In this document: positions 1 to 7,258 of the stretch, in pieces | How the letters are laid out: the number at the start of each line of letters is the position of its first letter | Position numbering within the stretch: the first letter of the stretch is position 1 | Assembly (NCBI RefSeq): GCF_019704555.1 | Contig: NZ_AP024745.1 | Location: 227,001 to 291,000, forward strand | Direction of reading: 5' to 3' | DNA: 64,000 nucleotides | DNA from: Actinoplanes sp. L3-i22 | GTDB lineage: Bacteria; Actinomycetota; Actinomycetes; Mycobacteriales; Micromonosporaceae | The notes under the pieces: generated by a model | Databases searched by the model: none | What the model saw: the letters and a program-made list of their open reading frames with translations, nothing else | What the model was told of the DNA's origin: nothing | Position numbers and translations under genes: made by a program

Positions 1-64
1 CGCCGACAGCGGCGAGACCGATGACAAGAGCGACGTCAATGACAAGAGCGAAGCCGGTAAGTAA
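1..64 (+). CDS. 3' end of an unidentified gene (partial)
   Basis: A frame entering from the left edge (first full codon at base 2) stays open for 20 codons and ends at TAA 62-64. It reads as a hydrophilic Asp/Ser/Lys tail (ADSGETDDKSDVNDKSEAGK). Such a charged low-complexity tail is common at protein C-termini, and the B12 riboswitch starts right after it, which fits the end of an upstream gene. No function can be given, and a chance open frame is possible because so little is visible. Confidence 0.4.
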   Translation, partial: ADSGETDDKSDVNDKSEAGK

Positions 65-65
65 G

Positions 66-206
66 CGGTGAGATAGCGTTCGGGAGACCGCGCCACAGCG
101 AAGCCGGTGCGAAACCGGCGCTGTCCCGCAACTGTGATCCCTCTGCCAGAGGTCTAGCCAGGTCGCCTGGGCGTCGGTCGCGAACAGCGCTCCCGGGGAG
201 GAGCGC
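66..206 (+). promoter_or_regulatory. Cobalamin (B12) riboswitch
   Basis: The stretch carries the B12-box pattern: AGCGAAGCCGGTGCGAAACC (97-116) followed by GGCGCTGTCCCGCAACTGTG, then a CCAGGTCGCCTGG hairpin (about 159-171). This is the conserved core of adenosylcobalamin-binding leaders. It lies directly upstream of a BtuF-like binding-protein gene, the expected target. A 7-bp hairpin (187-193 with 200-206, loop CGGGGA) follows the aptamer and may be part of the expression platform. It has no T tract, so control is more likely at translation or through a larger alternative fold than by a simple terminator. The family is known to repress B12 uptake genes when the ligand is abundant. Exact 5' boundary is approximate. 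Confidence 0.88.
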
Positions 207-267
207 CTCGCGGACGGCGGCTCCGAGGCCCTGTCGGCGAGCACCACACCCGACCGAAGGACCTCGA

Positions 268-1188
268 TTGAAACGCGCGCTTCTGGCTGCCACGACGGCG
301 GCCGCCCTCCTGCTCACCGGCTGCGGCACCGCGGACGAGACCACCACCCCGCAGGCGTCCGCGTCGTCGGCGTCCGGCTTCCCGGTCACGGTCGGCACGC
401 TCACCCTGGATGCCCGGCCGGAGAAGATCGTCTCGCTGAGCCCGACCGCGACCGAGATGCTCTTCGCGATCGGCGCCGGCCCGCAGGTCACCGCGGTCGA
501 CGACCAGTCGACGTTTCCGGCCGACGCGCCCAAGACCGATCTCTCCGGCTTCAAGCCGAACGCCGAGGCGATCGCCGCCAAGGATCCGGACCTGGTGGTG
601 CTCTCCGGCGACGCCGACCAGATCGTCGCTCAACTGGACAAACTCAAGATCCCGACGCTGGTGTCCCCGGCGGCGGCGACGCTCGACGACACGTACCGGG
701 AAATCTCTGATCTTGGCAGTTTGACCGGGCACGGCGCCGAGGCGACCAAGGTCAACGACCAGATGAAGGCCTCGATCGAGCAGATCGTCAAGGCGGTTCC
801 GGCGCGGACCACGCCGCTCAGCTACTACTACGAGCTCGGGCCGGAGCTGTACTCGGCGACCTCGAAGACGTTCATCGGCAGCGTGTTCCACCTGTTCGGG
901 ATGGTCAACGTGGCGGACGCCGCGGACGCCGACGGCAGCAAGGGCGGGTACCCGCAGCTCTCCGCGGAGACGCTGGTGAAGGCGAACCCGGACACCGTCT
1001 TCCTGGCCGACACCAAGTGCTGCCAGCAGTCGGCGGACACGGTCAAGGCGCGCAAGGGCTGGTCCGCGATCACCGCGGTGCAGAAGTCGCAGGTCTATCC
1101 GCTGGACGACGACATCGCGTCGCGGTGGGGACCCCGGACCGTCGATCTGGTGAAGTCCGTGGCCGACGCGGTGAGCAAGGTTTCATGA
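268..1188 (+). CDS. btuF: Vitamin B12 ABC transporter, substrate-binding lipoprotein (BtuF-like)
   Basis: Predicted extracytoplasmic lipoprotein of 306 aa. A signal peptide ends in a lipobox (LLTGC, Cys near residue 19), followed by a Thr/Ser linker and a periplasmic-binding-protein type III fold, with motifs EKIVSLSPTATEMLFAIG and DLVVLSGDAD typical of the BtuF/FhuD/FepB clan. The start is TTG at 268, chosen because GAAGGA sits 7 bases upstream and the signal peptide begins there. The stop overlaps the permease start by four bases (ATGA), so the two are translationally coupled. The clan also binds siderophores and haem; the cobalamin riboswitch directly upstream is what makes corrinoid the likely ligand. 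Confidence 0.88.
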   Translation: MKRALLAATTAAALLLTGCGTADETTTPQASASSASGFPVTVGTLTLDARPEKIVSLSPTATEMLFAIGAGPQVTAVDDQSTFPADAPKTDLSGFKPNAEAIAAKDPDLVVLSGDADQIVAQLDKLKIPTLVSPAAATLDDTYREISDLGSLTGHGAEATKVNDQMKASIEQIVKAVPARTTPLSYYYELGPELYSATSKTFIGSVFHLFGMVNVADAADADGSKGGYPQLSAETLVKANPDTVFLADTKCCQQSADTVKARKGWSAITAVQKSQVYPLDDDIASRWGPRTVDLVKSVADAVSKVS

Positions 1189-2222
1189 GGCCGGCCGGGC
1201 TGCGCCCGGCCTGGCTGGCGGCCGGCGTGCTGGCCGTGCTGGTCGCGGTCGTTGCCGGTCTCGCCTTCGGCTCGGTCGCGCTGCCGCCCGGCGGCGTCGC
1301 GATCGAGCTGCTGAATCTCCTGCCCGGGGTGCATCTGCACAGCGGCCTCACCGAGCGGGAGGTCGCCATCCTCACCGAGCTGCGGCTGCCCCGGGTCGTG
1401 CTCGGCCTGCTGGTCGGCGCGATGCTGGCGCTCGCCGGCGCCGCCTACCAGGGGGCGTTCCGCAATCCGCTTGCCGATCCGCACCTGCTCGGGGTCGCCG
1501 CCGGGGCCGGGCTCGGGGTGACCGCGGTGATCGTGCTCCGGCCGTCCGGGGACACCGGCCTGCCGATCGGCGTGCCCGCGGCCGCGTTTGCCGGTGCGCT
1601 GATCGCGGTCGCGCTCACCTGGGTGCTCGGCGCCGCCGGTGGCCGGGATCGATCACCGGGTGCGCTGATCCTGGCCGGGGTCGCGGTCTCCGCGTTCCTC
1701 GCCGCGATCCAGACCTACCTGCTGCAACGGCACGTCGAGTCGCTGCGCGAGGTGTACTCCTGGCTGCTCGGCCGGCTCGGGACCGCGGGCTGGCACGACG
1801 TGCTGGTGGTGCTGCCGTACACCGTGCTGACCGCCGCGATCATGCTGACCCAGCGCCGTGAGCTGGACGTCCTCACGGTCGGCGACGAGGAGGCGGCCAG
1901 TCTCGGCCTGCATCCGCAGCGCAGCCGCTACCTGCTGATCGTGGCCGCCTCGCTGGGCACCGCCGCGGCGGTCTCGGTGTCCGGCCTGATCGGGTTCGTG
2001 GGCATCATCGTTCCGCACACGCTGCGGTTGCTGGCCGGGCCGAGCTACCGCTCGCTGCTGCCGTTGTCGCTGCTCTTCGGGGCGGCGTTCCTCGCGCTCA
2101 CCGATCTGCTGGCCCGGGTCGCGGGCGGTGCCGCGGAGATCCCGATCGGCGTGGTCACCGCGTTCCTCGGGGCACCGTTCTTCATCGTGGTGCTGCGCAC
2201 CACGCGATCGGCCGCGACATGA
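1185..2222 (+). CDS. btuC: Vitamin B12 ABC transporter permease (BtuC/FecCD family)
   Basis: Polytopic membrane protein of 345 aa with the FecCD-family pattern: an N-terminal helix, GSVALPPGGV, the core motif LRLPRVVLGLLVGAMLALAG, then PLADPHLLGVAAGAGLG and, near the C-terminus, GLIGFVGIIVPHTLRL, the region that contacts the ATPase. Around nine or ten hydrophobic segments are visible. ATG 1185 overlaps the btuF stop and the protein starts cleanly there; the frame is open further upstream but inside btuF. Length is normal for the family. It should form the dimeric channel with the downstream ATPase. Confidence 0.9.
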   Translation: MRPAGLRPAWLAAGVLAVLVAVVAGLAFGSVALPPGGVAIELLNLLPGVHLHSGLTEREVAILTELRLPRVVLGLLVGAMLALAGAAYQGAFRNPLADPHLLGVAAGAGLGVTAVIVLRPSGDTGLPIGVPAAAFAGALIAVALTWVLGAAGGRDRSPGALILAGVAVSAFLAAIQTYLLQRHVESLREVYSWLLGRLGTAGWHDVLVVLPYTVLTAAIMLTQRRELDVLTVGDEEAASLGLHPQRSRYLLIVAASLGTAAAVSVSGLIGFVGIIVPHTLRLLAGPSYRSLLPLSLLFGAAFLALTDLLARVAGGAAEIPIGVVTAFLGAPFFIVVLRTTRSAAT

Positions 2223-2270
2223 GCGAAATCGGCCGCGACACGAGCGCGGTCGGCCGCGACCTGAGCGCGA
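2208..2270 (+). repeat. Three tandem 21-bp units across the btuC/btuD junction
   Basis: Three imperfect 21-bp units (2208-2228, 2229-2249, 2250-2270) each begin TCGGCCGCGAC. The btuD start codon (2219) is inside the first unit, and the N-terminus therefore reads as a short GRDxSA repeat. The unit is a multiple of three, so gain or loss of copies keeps frame. It looks like a local slippage duplication that changed the N-terminus of the ATPase. Confidence 0.85.
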
Positions 2271-3031
2271 TCAAGGTCAACGACTTGACGGTACGTCTCG
2301 ACAACGCCCTGATCGTCGACCGGGTGAGCCTGGACGTGGCCGAGGGTGAATGGGTCACCGTGATCGGGCCGAACGGGGCCGGGAAGTCCACCGCGCTACG
2401 TGCCGTGGCCGGCCTGCTCCCGTTCAGCGGCTCGGTCCACCTGCACGGCCGCGCGGTCGACGAACTGCACCGCCGGGAGCGGGCCAAGGCGCTCGCCGTG
2501 GTCGTGCAGAGCCCGGTCGTTCCACCCGCGATGACCGTTTTCGACTACGTGTTGCTCGGGCGGACGCCGTACATCCCGGCGCTCGGCCGGGAATCGGCGG
2601 CGGACCTGGCCGCGGTCGAGGCGGAGCTGACCGCGCTCGATCTGGTGGCGTTCGCGGGGCGGCGGCTGGACACCCTCTCCGGCGGGGAACGGCAGCGCGT
2701 CTTCCTGGCCCGGGCGCTGGCCCAGGGCGGTCGGATCCTGCTGCTCGACGAGCCGACCAGCGCCCTGGACATCGGTCATCAGCAGGAGGTGCTCGAGCTG
2801 GTCGATCGTCTTCGGGGGGAGCGGGGGCTGACCGTGCTCGCGACCATGCACGACCTGTCGACCGCCGGGGAGTACGCCGATCGGATGGTGCTGCTGGCCG
2901 GTGGGCGGGTGGTGGCCGCCGGTACGCCGGTGGAGGTGCTGACCGAGGCGAACCTGGCCGAGCATTACCGGGTCAAGGTGCGGATCATTCCCGGGGATCG
3001 TGGACCGTTGGTGGTCGCTGTCCGTTCTTGA
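2219..3031 (+). CDS. btuD: Vitamin B12 ABC transporter ATP-binding protein
   Basis: Cytoplasmic ABC ATPase of 270 aa that would power the BtuF-BtuC importer. Walker A GPNGAGKST lies near residue 50, the Q-loop VVVQSPVVP follows, the signature LSGGERQRV is near 155 and Walker B with D-loop reads LLLDEPTSALD. The H-loop TMHDLS is present. ATG 2219 overlaps the btuC stop by four bases. The first 17 residues are the repeat-derived GRDxSA stretch and precede the normal ABC start (IKVNDLTVRL), so they are probably dispensable. The operon seems to end here; the next gene is convergent. Confidence 0.9.
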   Translation: MSEIGRDTSAVGRDLSAIKVNDLTVRLDNALIVDRVSLDVAEGEWVTVIGPNGAGKSTALRAVAGLLPFSGSVHLHGRAVDELHRRERAKALAVVVQSPVVPPAMTVFDYVLLGRTPYIPALGRESAADLAAVEAELTALDLVAFAGRRLDTLSGGERQRVFLARALAQGGRILLLDEPTSALDIGHQQEVLELVDRLRGERGLTVLATMHDLSTAGEYADRMVLLAGGRVVAAGTPVEVLTEANLAEHYRVKVRIIPGDRGPLVVAVRS

Positions 3032-3060
3032 CCCGCTTGGAGCCGTACCTCCGAATCGAG

Positions 3061-3071
3061 TTCTTGATCTT
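3061..3071. repeat. TTCTTGATCTT motif at a gene end
   Basis: TTCTTGATCTT lies between the btuD stop and the convergent VOC stop. The same 11-mer recurs at 40917-40927 across the end of another gene, and close relatives occur at 3936-3948, 63841-63848 and 63857-63864. It is AT-rich against a very GC-rich background. It could be a transcript-end or nucleoid-protein signal, but nothing here proves function. Confidence 0.4.
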
Positions 3072-3832
3072 CAGCGGTGGCCGGCGAGGACGGCGAACGT
3101 CGCACCCTGCGGGTCGGCCAGGACCGCGTAGCGGCCGATCGAGATCGTCGTCGGCTGGCTGAGGACGCGGCCGCCGAGCGCGAACGCGTGCTGCGCGGCC
3201 ATGTCGCAGTCGCCGACGCCGAAATAGACCAGCCAGTACGGCGGCATGTCGTCCGGCCAGCCGTCGCCGATCATCGGCTGCAGGCCGGCGACCGGCTGGT
3301 GCTGGTTGTCGCAGAGGTTGTACGGCAAGCCGCCGACCTGTGTCTCCCGGAACGTCCAGCCGAAGACCGAGCCGTAGAAGTGGCGCGCGCCGTCGACGTC
3401 CCGGGTGTTCAACTCGTTCCAGGTCAGCGCGCCGGGCAGGTCGAAGACCTCGGCGCCGCGCATCATGCCGGCCTCCCAGACGCTGAACGGCGCGCCGGAC
3501 GGGTCGAGGAACGCCGCCATCCGCCCCTGATCCATCACGTCGAACGGTGGGACCAGCACTTTTCCGGCGGCGGCCTCGACCCGGGCGGCGGTCACGTCGG
3601 CGTCGTCGGTGGCGATGTAGGTGCTCCAGGCGGTCGGCTGGCCCTCCCCGAAGAGGGGGCCGGCGCCGGCCACCGGCAGGCCGTTGAGCAGGAACGTCGT
3701 GTATCCGCCGAAGTCGTCGCCGGAGACCTCGGCGGTCCAGCTGAACAGATTCGTGTAGAACCGGATCGAGTCGTCGAGATCGGACGTGGCCAGATCCACC
3801 CAGTTGGGCACGCCGGGAGACGGAACGGTCAT
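3071..3832 (-). CDS. Two-domain VOC (glyoxalase/bleomycin-resistance fold) protein
   Basis: Cytoplasmic protein of 253 aa with two tandem vicinal-oxygen-chelate modules. The first begins VPNWVDLATSDLDDSIRFYT and ends FLDPSGAPFSVWEA; the second begins LTWNELNTRDVDGARHFYGS and ends LADPQGATFAVL. This duplicated layout is that of the CFP30B-like hydroxylase/glyoxalase-like family of actinomycetes, whose substrates are mostly unknown. I chose ATG 3832 because the VPSPG start matches relatives; a GTG at 3856 would add eight residues. Its 3' end abuts the B12 operon in convergent orientation. Confidence 0.8.
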   Translation of the reverse strand: MTVPSPGVPNWVDLATSDLDDSIRFYTNLFSWTAEVSGDDFGGYTTFLLNGLPVAGAGPLFGEGQPTAWSTYIATDDADVTAARVEAAAGKVLVPPFDVMDQGRMAAFLDPSGAPFSVWEAGMMRGAEVFDLPGALTWNELNTRDVDGARHFYGSVFGWTFRETQVGGLPYNLCDNQHQPVAGLQPMIGDGWPDDMPPYWLVYFGVGDCDMAAQHAFALGGRVLSQPTTISIGRYAVLADPQGATFAVLAGHR

Positions 3833-4126
3833 AGGCGCATGGTCGCATCCGGACACCGGTCGTCGGGCCGAAGTGTCAGGCTTCTAGCCGAACCGGGGGT
3901 GCTGGGCTGCCGAAACGTCCTGATTCCGGGCAAAAATCAAGATCAAGAGCGCTGGTGTGTACGGAAAAATCAGCTCAAGTGCGCATGTGCGAAATCGGTC
4001 ACCTTTGCCGGATGGCTGGTAGGTCTCCTGTGGACCTCAACGAATCCGGCGTCCGCGAGTTTCCGAGTACGGCCGGAGTCGGGCGTGGTGGGAAACCGGT
4101 CGAGGCGGGATGGCGGCGGCTCTAGG

Positions 4127-4561
4127 GTGACGGCCGTGGGAGAGCTGATCTTGCGGGTGGCGGAGTCGTCGGAACTGGCGGCGGTGCTGGAGTTCTGGCA
4201 GGCGGCGGCGGAGAACGACAGCCGTCCGGCGGACACCCCGGCGGCGATCGAGGCGCTGTTCGCCAGGGATCCGGAGGCGTTGATCCTGGCGGTCGGCGAC
4301 GACGGGATCGTCGGGACGATCATCGCCGGATGGGACGGATGGCGCTGTCACCTGTACCGGCTGGCGGTCTCGCCGGACCACCGCCGGCAGGGCATCGGCG
4401 GCCGGCTGATCGCCGCCGCCGAGGAACGGTTCCGCGGGCTGGGCGGCACTCGCGCGGACGCCATGGTGCTCGACGCGAACGAGCGGGCGCACGGCATCTG
4501 GTCCGCCCACGGCTACCACCGCCAGGACGACTGGTCCCGCTGGGTCAAGCCGCTGCCCTGA
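4127..4561 (+). CDS. GNAT-family N-acetyltransferase
   Basis: A small acetyltransferase of 144 aa. The acetyl-CoA binding loop is clear: LYRLAVSPDHRRQGIGGRLI (the V-x-x-x-x-R/Q-x-x-G-x-G/A signature), followed by an alpha helix and ANERAHGIWSAHGYHRQDDW, the usual C-terminal beta-6/7 region. The start is GTG 4127; a second in-frame GTG at 4136 is possible and neither has a strong ribosome site. The open frame extends far upstream, but only as a shadow of the VOC gene. Substrate cannot be told from sequence. Confidence 0.8.
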   Translation: MTAVGELILRVAESSELAAVLEFWQAAAENDSRPADTPAAIEALFARDPEALILAVGDDGIVGTIIAGWDGWRCHLYRLAVSPDHRRQGIGGRLIAAAEERFRGLGGTRADAMVLDANERAHGIWSAHGYHRQDDWSRWVKPLP

Positions 4562-4635
4562 CCCACGTCGATGGCCGCGCTGGGCAGGGCCGCCGGCCTG
4601 ATCCGCGTCGATGGCCGTGCTGGATAGGGCCGCCA

Positions 4636-4670
4636 ACCCCAAAAGCCCTTTTTGGGTACGGCCTCAGCCC
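4636..4670 (+). repeat. Short dispersed hairpin motif, copy 1 (possible 3'-end signal)
   Basis: A 35-bp stretch reads CCCCAAAAGCCCTTTTTGGG then TACGGCCTCAGCCC. CCAAAA and TTTTGG can pair. A near copy (about 30 of 36 positions) lies on the minus strand at 45724-45758. Both copies are downstream of a gene read in the same direction (the GNAT gene here, rarD there), so it may be a termination or mRNA-end element. It also falls just before the next plus-strand gene. Confidence 0.5.
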
Positions 4671-4686
4671 CGGTCCACGGAGTGAG

Positions 4687-6423
4687 ATGGAGCCGCAACC
4701 GAAGGAGGGTTTCGGTCGGGCGTTCGAGCGGCGAAGATGCTCGATCGTGGATGACCTCCTGGTGGCGCTGGCCGGTAATCCGGCCCTGCCGCCCGCACTT
4801 GTCGACCGGCTGATCGGGCGGGCCGACGATGAGCTCGCGCTTGCGCTCGCCTACCGTGCCGATCTGACTTCCGCCCAGGTCCGGGCGTTGGCCGCGCGCG
4901 ATACCGGCGCCGCCGTCGTGCTGGCCCGCGACGGCCGCCTCACCGCGGACGATCTCGCCACACCGGCCGGGGACGCGCCGATCGCGCCGGCCGGAGGCGC
5001 GCCGACCACACCGGCCGGGGGCGGGCCGATCGTGGCGGCCGAGAGCGGGTCGACTGTGGCCGGCGGGGCGGCGATCGGGGCCGGCGGGGCGCAGGGCGTG
5101 GTCGACCCGACGTACGTCCAATTGGCTTTGCTTGATGAAGGTCGTGGCCGCCCGGAATGGGCGCGCCGGCTGGCGGCCGCGCCGATCCCGGAGGTGCGGC
5201 AGAAAGTTGCCGCCTGCCCGGGACTCCCGGCGGATGTCGTCGAACTGCTCGCCGCCGACCCGGATCCCGAGGTGGTCGCCGAGCTGGCGCTGCACACGAC
5301 CGACCGGGAGCTGCTCGAACGTCTGGCCCGGCACCGGCACGCCGACGTCCGAGTGATGATCGCCGCGAACCCGGCCGCGCCACCGGAGCTGCTGGCCGCG
5401 CTGCTGCGCAACGATCCGCCGCCGACGGTCTGCCGGGTCTGTGAGCAGGAGCCGGTCCCGTTCGTGCACGAGCCGGACTGCGATCGCCCGGACTGCTCCC
5501 TGCTGCCCGGCGACGCGTGTGACGGCAGCCACGAATCCGCTATCCACAGCCTGCGGTGTCAGGCTGTGGATAACTCTGCGACGCCGATGTCTTCCCTGGT
5601 CAGGCTGGCTGAGGAACCGTCCATGATTCTGCGGTGGACACTCGCGGCGCGGCCCGATCTGCCCGCCGAGGTGGCCGCGCGGCTGGCCGACGACCCGATC
5701 CCGGGGGTACGGCAGTACCTGGCGGCGAACCCGGGACTGCCGGTCGAGCTGATCCGGCGGATGGCCGACGACGCGGTGAACGAGGTGCGCTGGCAGCTCG
5801 CCCACAATCCGAGCCTGCCGCTGGACCTGCTCGACCCGCTGACCGCGCGGACCAGGATCGGGCCGACCCCGCTGCCGCGGATCGAGGCGGCGACGGCGGA
5901 GGAGATCCGGCGGCTCGCGGTCAGTGCCAACCCGACGGTACGGATGCTGCTCGCCGCCCGCCGTGACCTGCCGCCCGACGTGCGCGACGCGCTGGCCGGC
6001 GACCCGGACGCGAAGGTCGTCGCGGCGGTGGCCGGGCATCCCGGGCTCGCCTCGGAGCTACTGGCCAGGATGGTGGCGGCGCACGGCGTACGGGTGAAGA
6101 ACAACGTCGCGGCGAACCCGGACGCGCCCGGCGACCTCCTCCTCGAGCTGGCCCGCACCGAACCGCGCGTGCCGAAGGCCCTGCGGGAGATCGCCCGGCA
6201 CCCGAACGCCGGCGCCGAGGCACTGGAGATCTGCCTCGCCGCCGTCGGCGAACGGGCCCGCCCGATCGCGGCCGCTCACCCGGCGCTGGCCCCGGAACGG
6301 GTCGCCGAGCTGCTCGCCGACCCGGACCCGCAGGTGGCCGAGTCGGCGGCCGGCAACCCGTCCCTGCCGGTCGCCGAGATGACCCGTCTCATCCTCGGCC
6401 GAGGGCCTGAAGAGCGGCCTTGA
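4687..6423 (+). CDS. Leucine-rich-repeat-variant (LRV/HEAT-like) protein with Cys-rich insert
   Basis: A protein of 578 aa built of about 20-residue helical repeats of the form ANPxLPxELLxxLAxDPxxxVR, as in LRV/HEAT-like solenoids that act as binding scaffolds. A Pro/Ala/Gly stretch (about 95-135) interrupts the repeats, and near residues 240-295 there is a Cys-rich segment (CRVCEQEP, then CDRPDCSLLPGDACDG, then RCQ) that could bind zinc or an iron-sulphur cluster. Family LRV proteins are known with an N-terminal iron-sulphur domain; here the cysteines are internal. ATG 4687 has GGAG eight bases upstream; GTG 4747 is the alternative and would start at the first repeat. The 3' end overlaps the convergent oxidoreductase gene by 35 bp. 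Partner unknown. Confidence 0.75.
   Translation: MEPQPKEGFGRAFERRRCSIVDDLLVALAGNPALPPALVDRLIGRADDELALALAYRADLTSAQVRALAARDTGAAVVLARDGRLTADDLATPAGDAPIAPAGGAPTTPAGGGPIVAAESGSTVAGGAAIGAGGAQGVVDPTYVQLALLDEGRGRPEWARRLAAAPIPEVRQKVAACPGLPADVVELLAADPDPEVVAELALHTTDRELLERLARHRHADVRVMIAANPAAPPELLAALLRNDPPPTVCRVCEQEPVPFVHEPDCDRPDCSLLPGDACDGSHESAIHSLRCQAVDNSATPMSSLVRLAEEPSMILRWTLAARPDLPAEVAARLADDPIPGVRQYLAANPGLPVELIRRMADDAVNEVRWQLAHNPSLPLDLLDPLTARTRIGPTPLPRIEAATAEEIRRLAVSANPTVRMLLAARRDLPPDVRDALAGDPDAKVVAAVAGHPGLASELLARMVAAHGVRVKNNVAANPDAPGDLLLELARTEPRVPKALREIARHPNAGAEALEICLAAVGERARPIAAAHPALAPERVAELLADPDPQVAESAAGNPSLPVAEMTRLILGRGPEERP
5541..5573. repeat. 13-bp inverted repeat holding two facing DnaA-box-like sites
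   Basis: TATCCACAGCCTG (5541-5553) and its exact complement CAGGCTGTGGATA (5560-5572) are separated by six bases inside the LRV gene. TGTGGATAA at 5565-5573 is a perfect DnaA box on the minus strand; the left arm is a box with one mismatch. It encodes the Ser-Ala-Ile-His and Val-Asp-Asn regions next to the Cys-rich insert. Confidence 0.6.
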
Positions 6424-7258
6424 CCTGGGGAATCGGGTCCGGCCCGAGCGGTCGCAGCACGACCGTCTTCGCGCCGGCGTCGACCAGCGACTCCACCTTG
6501 GACGGAACCTCGCCGAGTGGCCCGATCAGCGAGAACACCTCGGACGGCGGCACGCCCAGCCAGCTCGCCTGACCCTCGACCATCGGGCCGGTGACCTTCG
6601 CGGCGTCCGCCGGATCGTCGTTGACGTGCAGGTACGTGAACACGATCAGCTCGTGCGAGTCGATCGCCCCGCCGCGCCGGATGTGCGTGAGCGCGTCCAG
6701 CAGCTGCGCCGGCCCGTTGCCCTCGGCGATGATCGTGCCGTCCGCGACCCGGCCGGACAGCTCCAGCGAGCGGGGCTTCACCACGCCGGTGACGATCGGC
6801 GGGACGACGGCGGGCGGGTGCACCAGCCGTACGCCGTCGATGTGCACCTCCCGGCCGTCGAGCGTGACCGTCTCGCCGCGCAGCAGCCCCTGCACCGCGA
6901 GGATCGTCTCCTCCAGCATGGCCAGCGGCGACTTCGGCTTGACGCCGAGCTGCTCCATCCACCCGCCGACGCCGTGCCCGAGACCGGCGACGAGCCGGCC
7001 CGGGTGGACCCGGGCGAGCATGGCCAGCTCCATGGCGAGCAGCGCCGGACTGCGCAGCGGAACCGGCGCTATCCCGATGCCGACCCGGATGCGCGAGGTG
7101 GCGGCGAGGGCCAGCGCGGCCGTACTGATCGAGCCGGCCCAGCCGAGGTCCTCGACGACCCACAGGTCGTCGGCCCCGGCCTCCTCCGCGGCGGCGGCGA
7201 AGGCGGGCAGGTCCTCGGGGGGCAGGTCACGGTCGAACATCACTCCGATGCGGGGCAT
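6389..7258 (-). CDS. LLM-class (luciferase-like, probably F420-dependent) oxidoreductase
   Basis: A 289-aa TIM-barrel protein of the luciferase-like monooxygenase superfamily. Visible family marks are MPRIGVMFDRDLPPEDLP at the N-terminus, AGADDLWVVEDLGWAGSIST, RIRVGIGIAPVPLRSPALLA, the PGRLVAGLGHGVGGWMEQLG loop and PPIVTGVVKPRSLELSG. In actinobacteria such short members mostly use F420 rather than FMN; cofactor and substrate are inferred. The ATG overlaps the stop of the upstream helicase gene by one base (TGATG), so the two are probably translated in one operon. Convergent with the LRV gene. Confidence 0.8.
   Translation of the reverse strand: MPRIGVMFDRDLPPEDLPAFAAAAEEAGADDLWVVEDLGWAGSISTAALALAATSRIRVGIGIAPVPLRSPALLAMELAMLARVHPGRLVAGLGHGVGGWMEQLGVKPKSPLAMLEETILAVQGLLRGETVTLDGREVHIDGVRLVHPPAVVPPIVTGVVKPRSLELSGRVADGTIIAEGNGPAQLLDALTHIRRGGAIDSHELIVFTYLHVNDDPADAAKVTGPMVEGQASWLGVPPSEVFSLIGPLGEVPSKVESLVDAGAKTVVLRPLGPDPIPQVKAALQALGRG

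Noticed and set aside
1017..1184. Upstream extension of btuC
   Set aside because: The frame is open but overlaps btuF for 168 bases; ATG 1185 with the four-base overlap gives the proper N-terminal helix.
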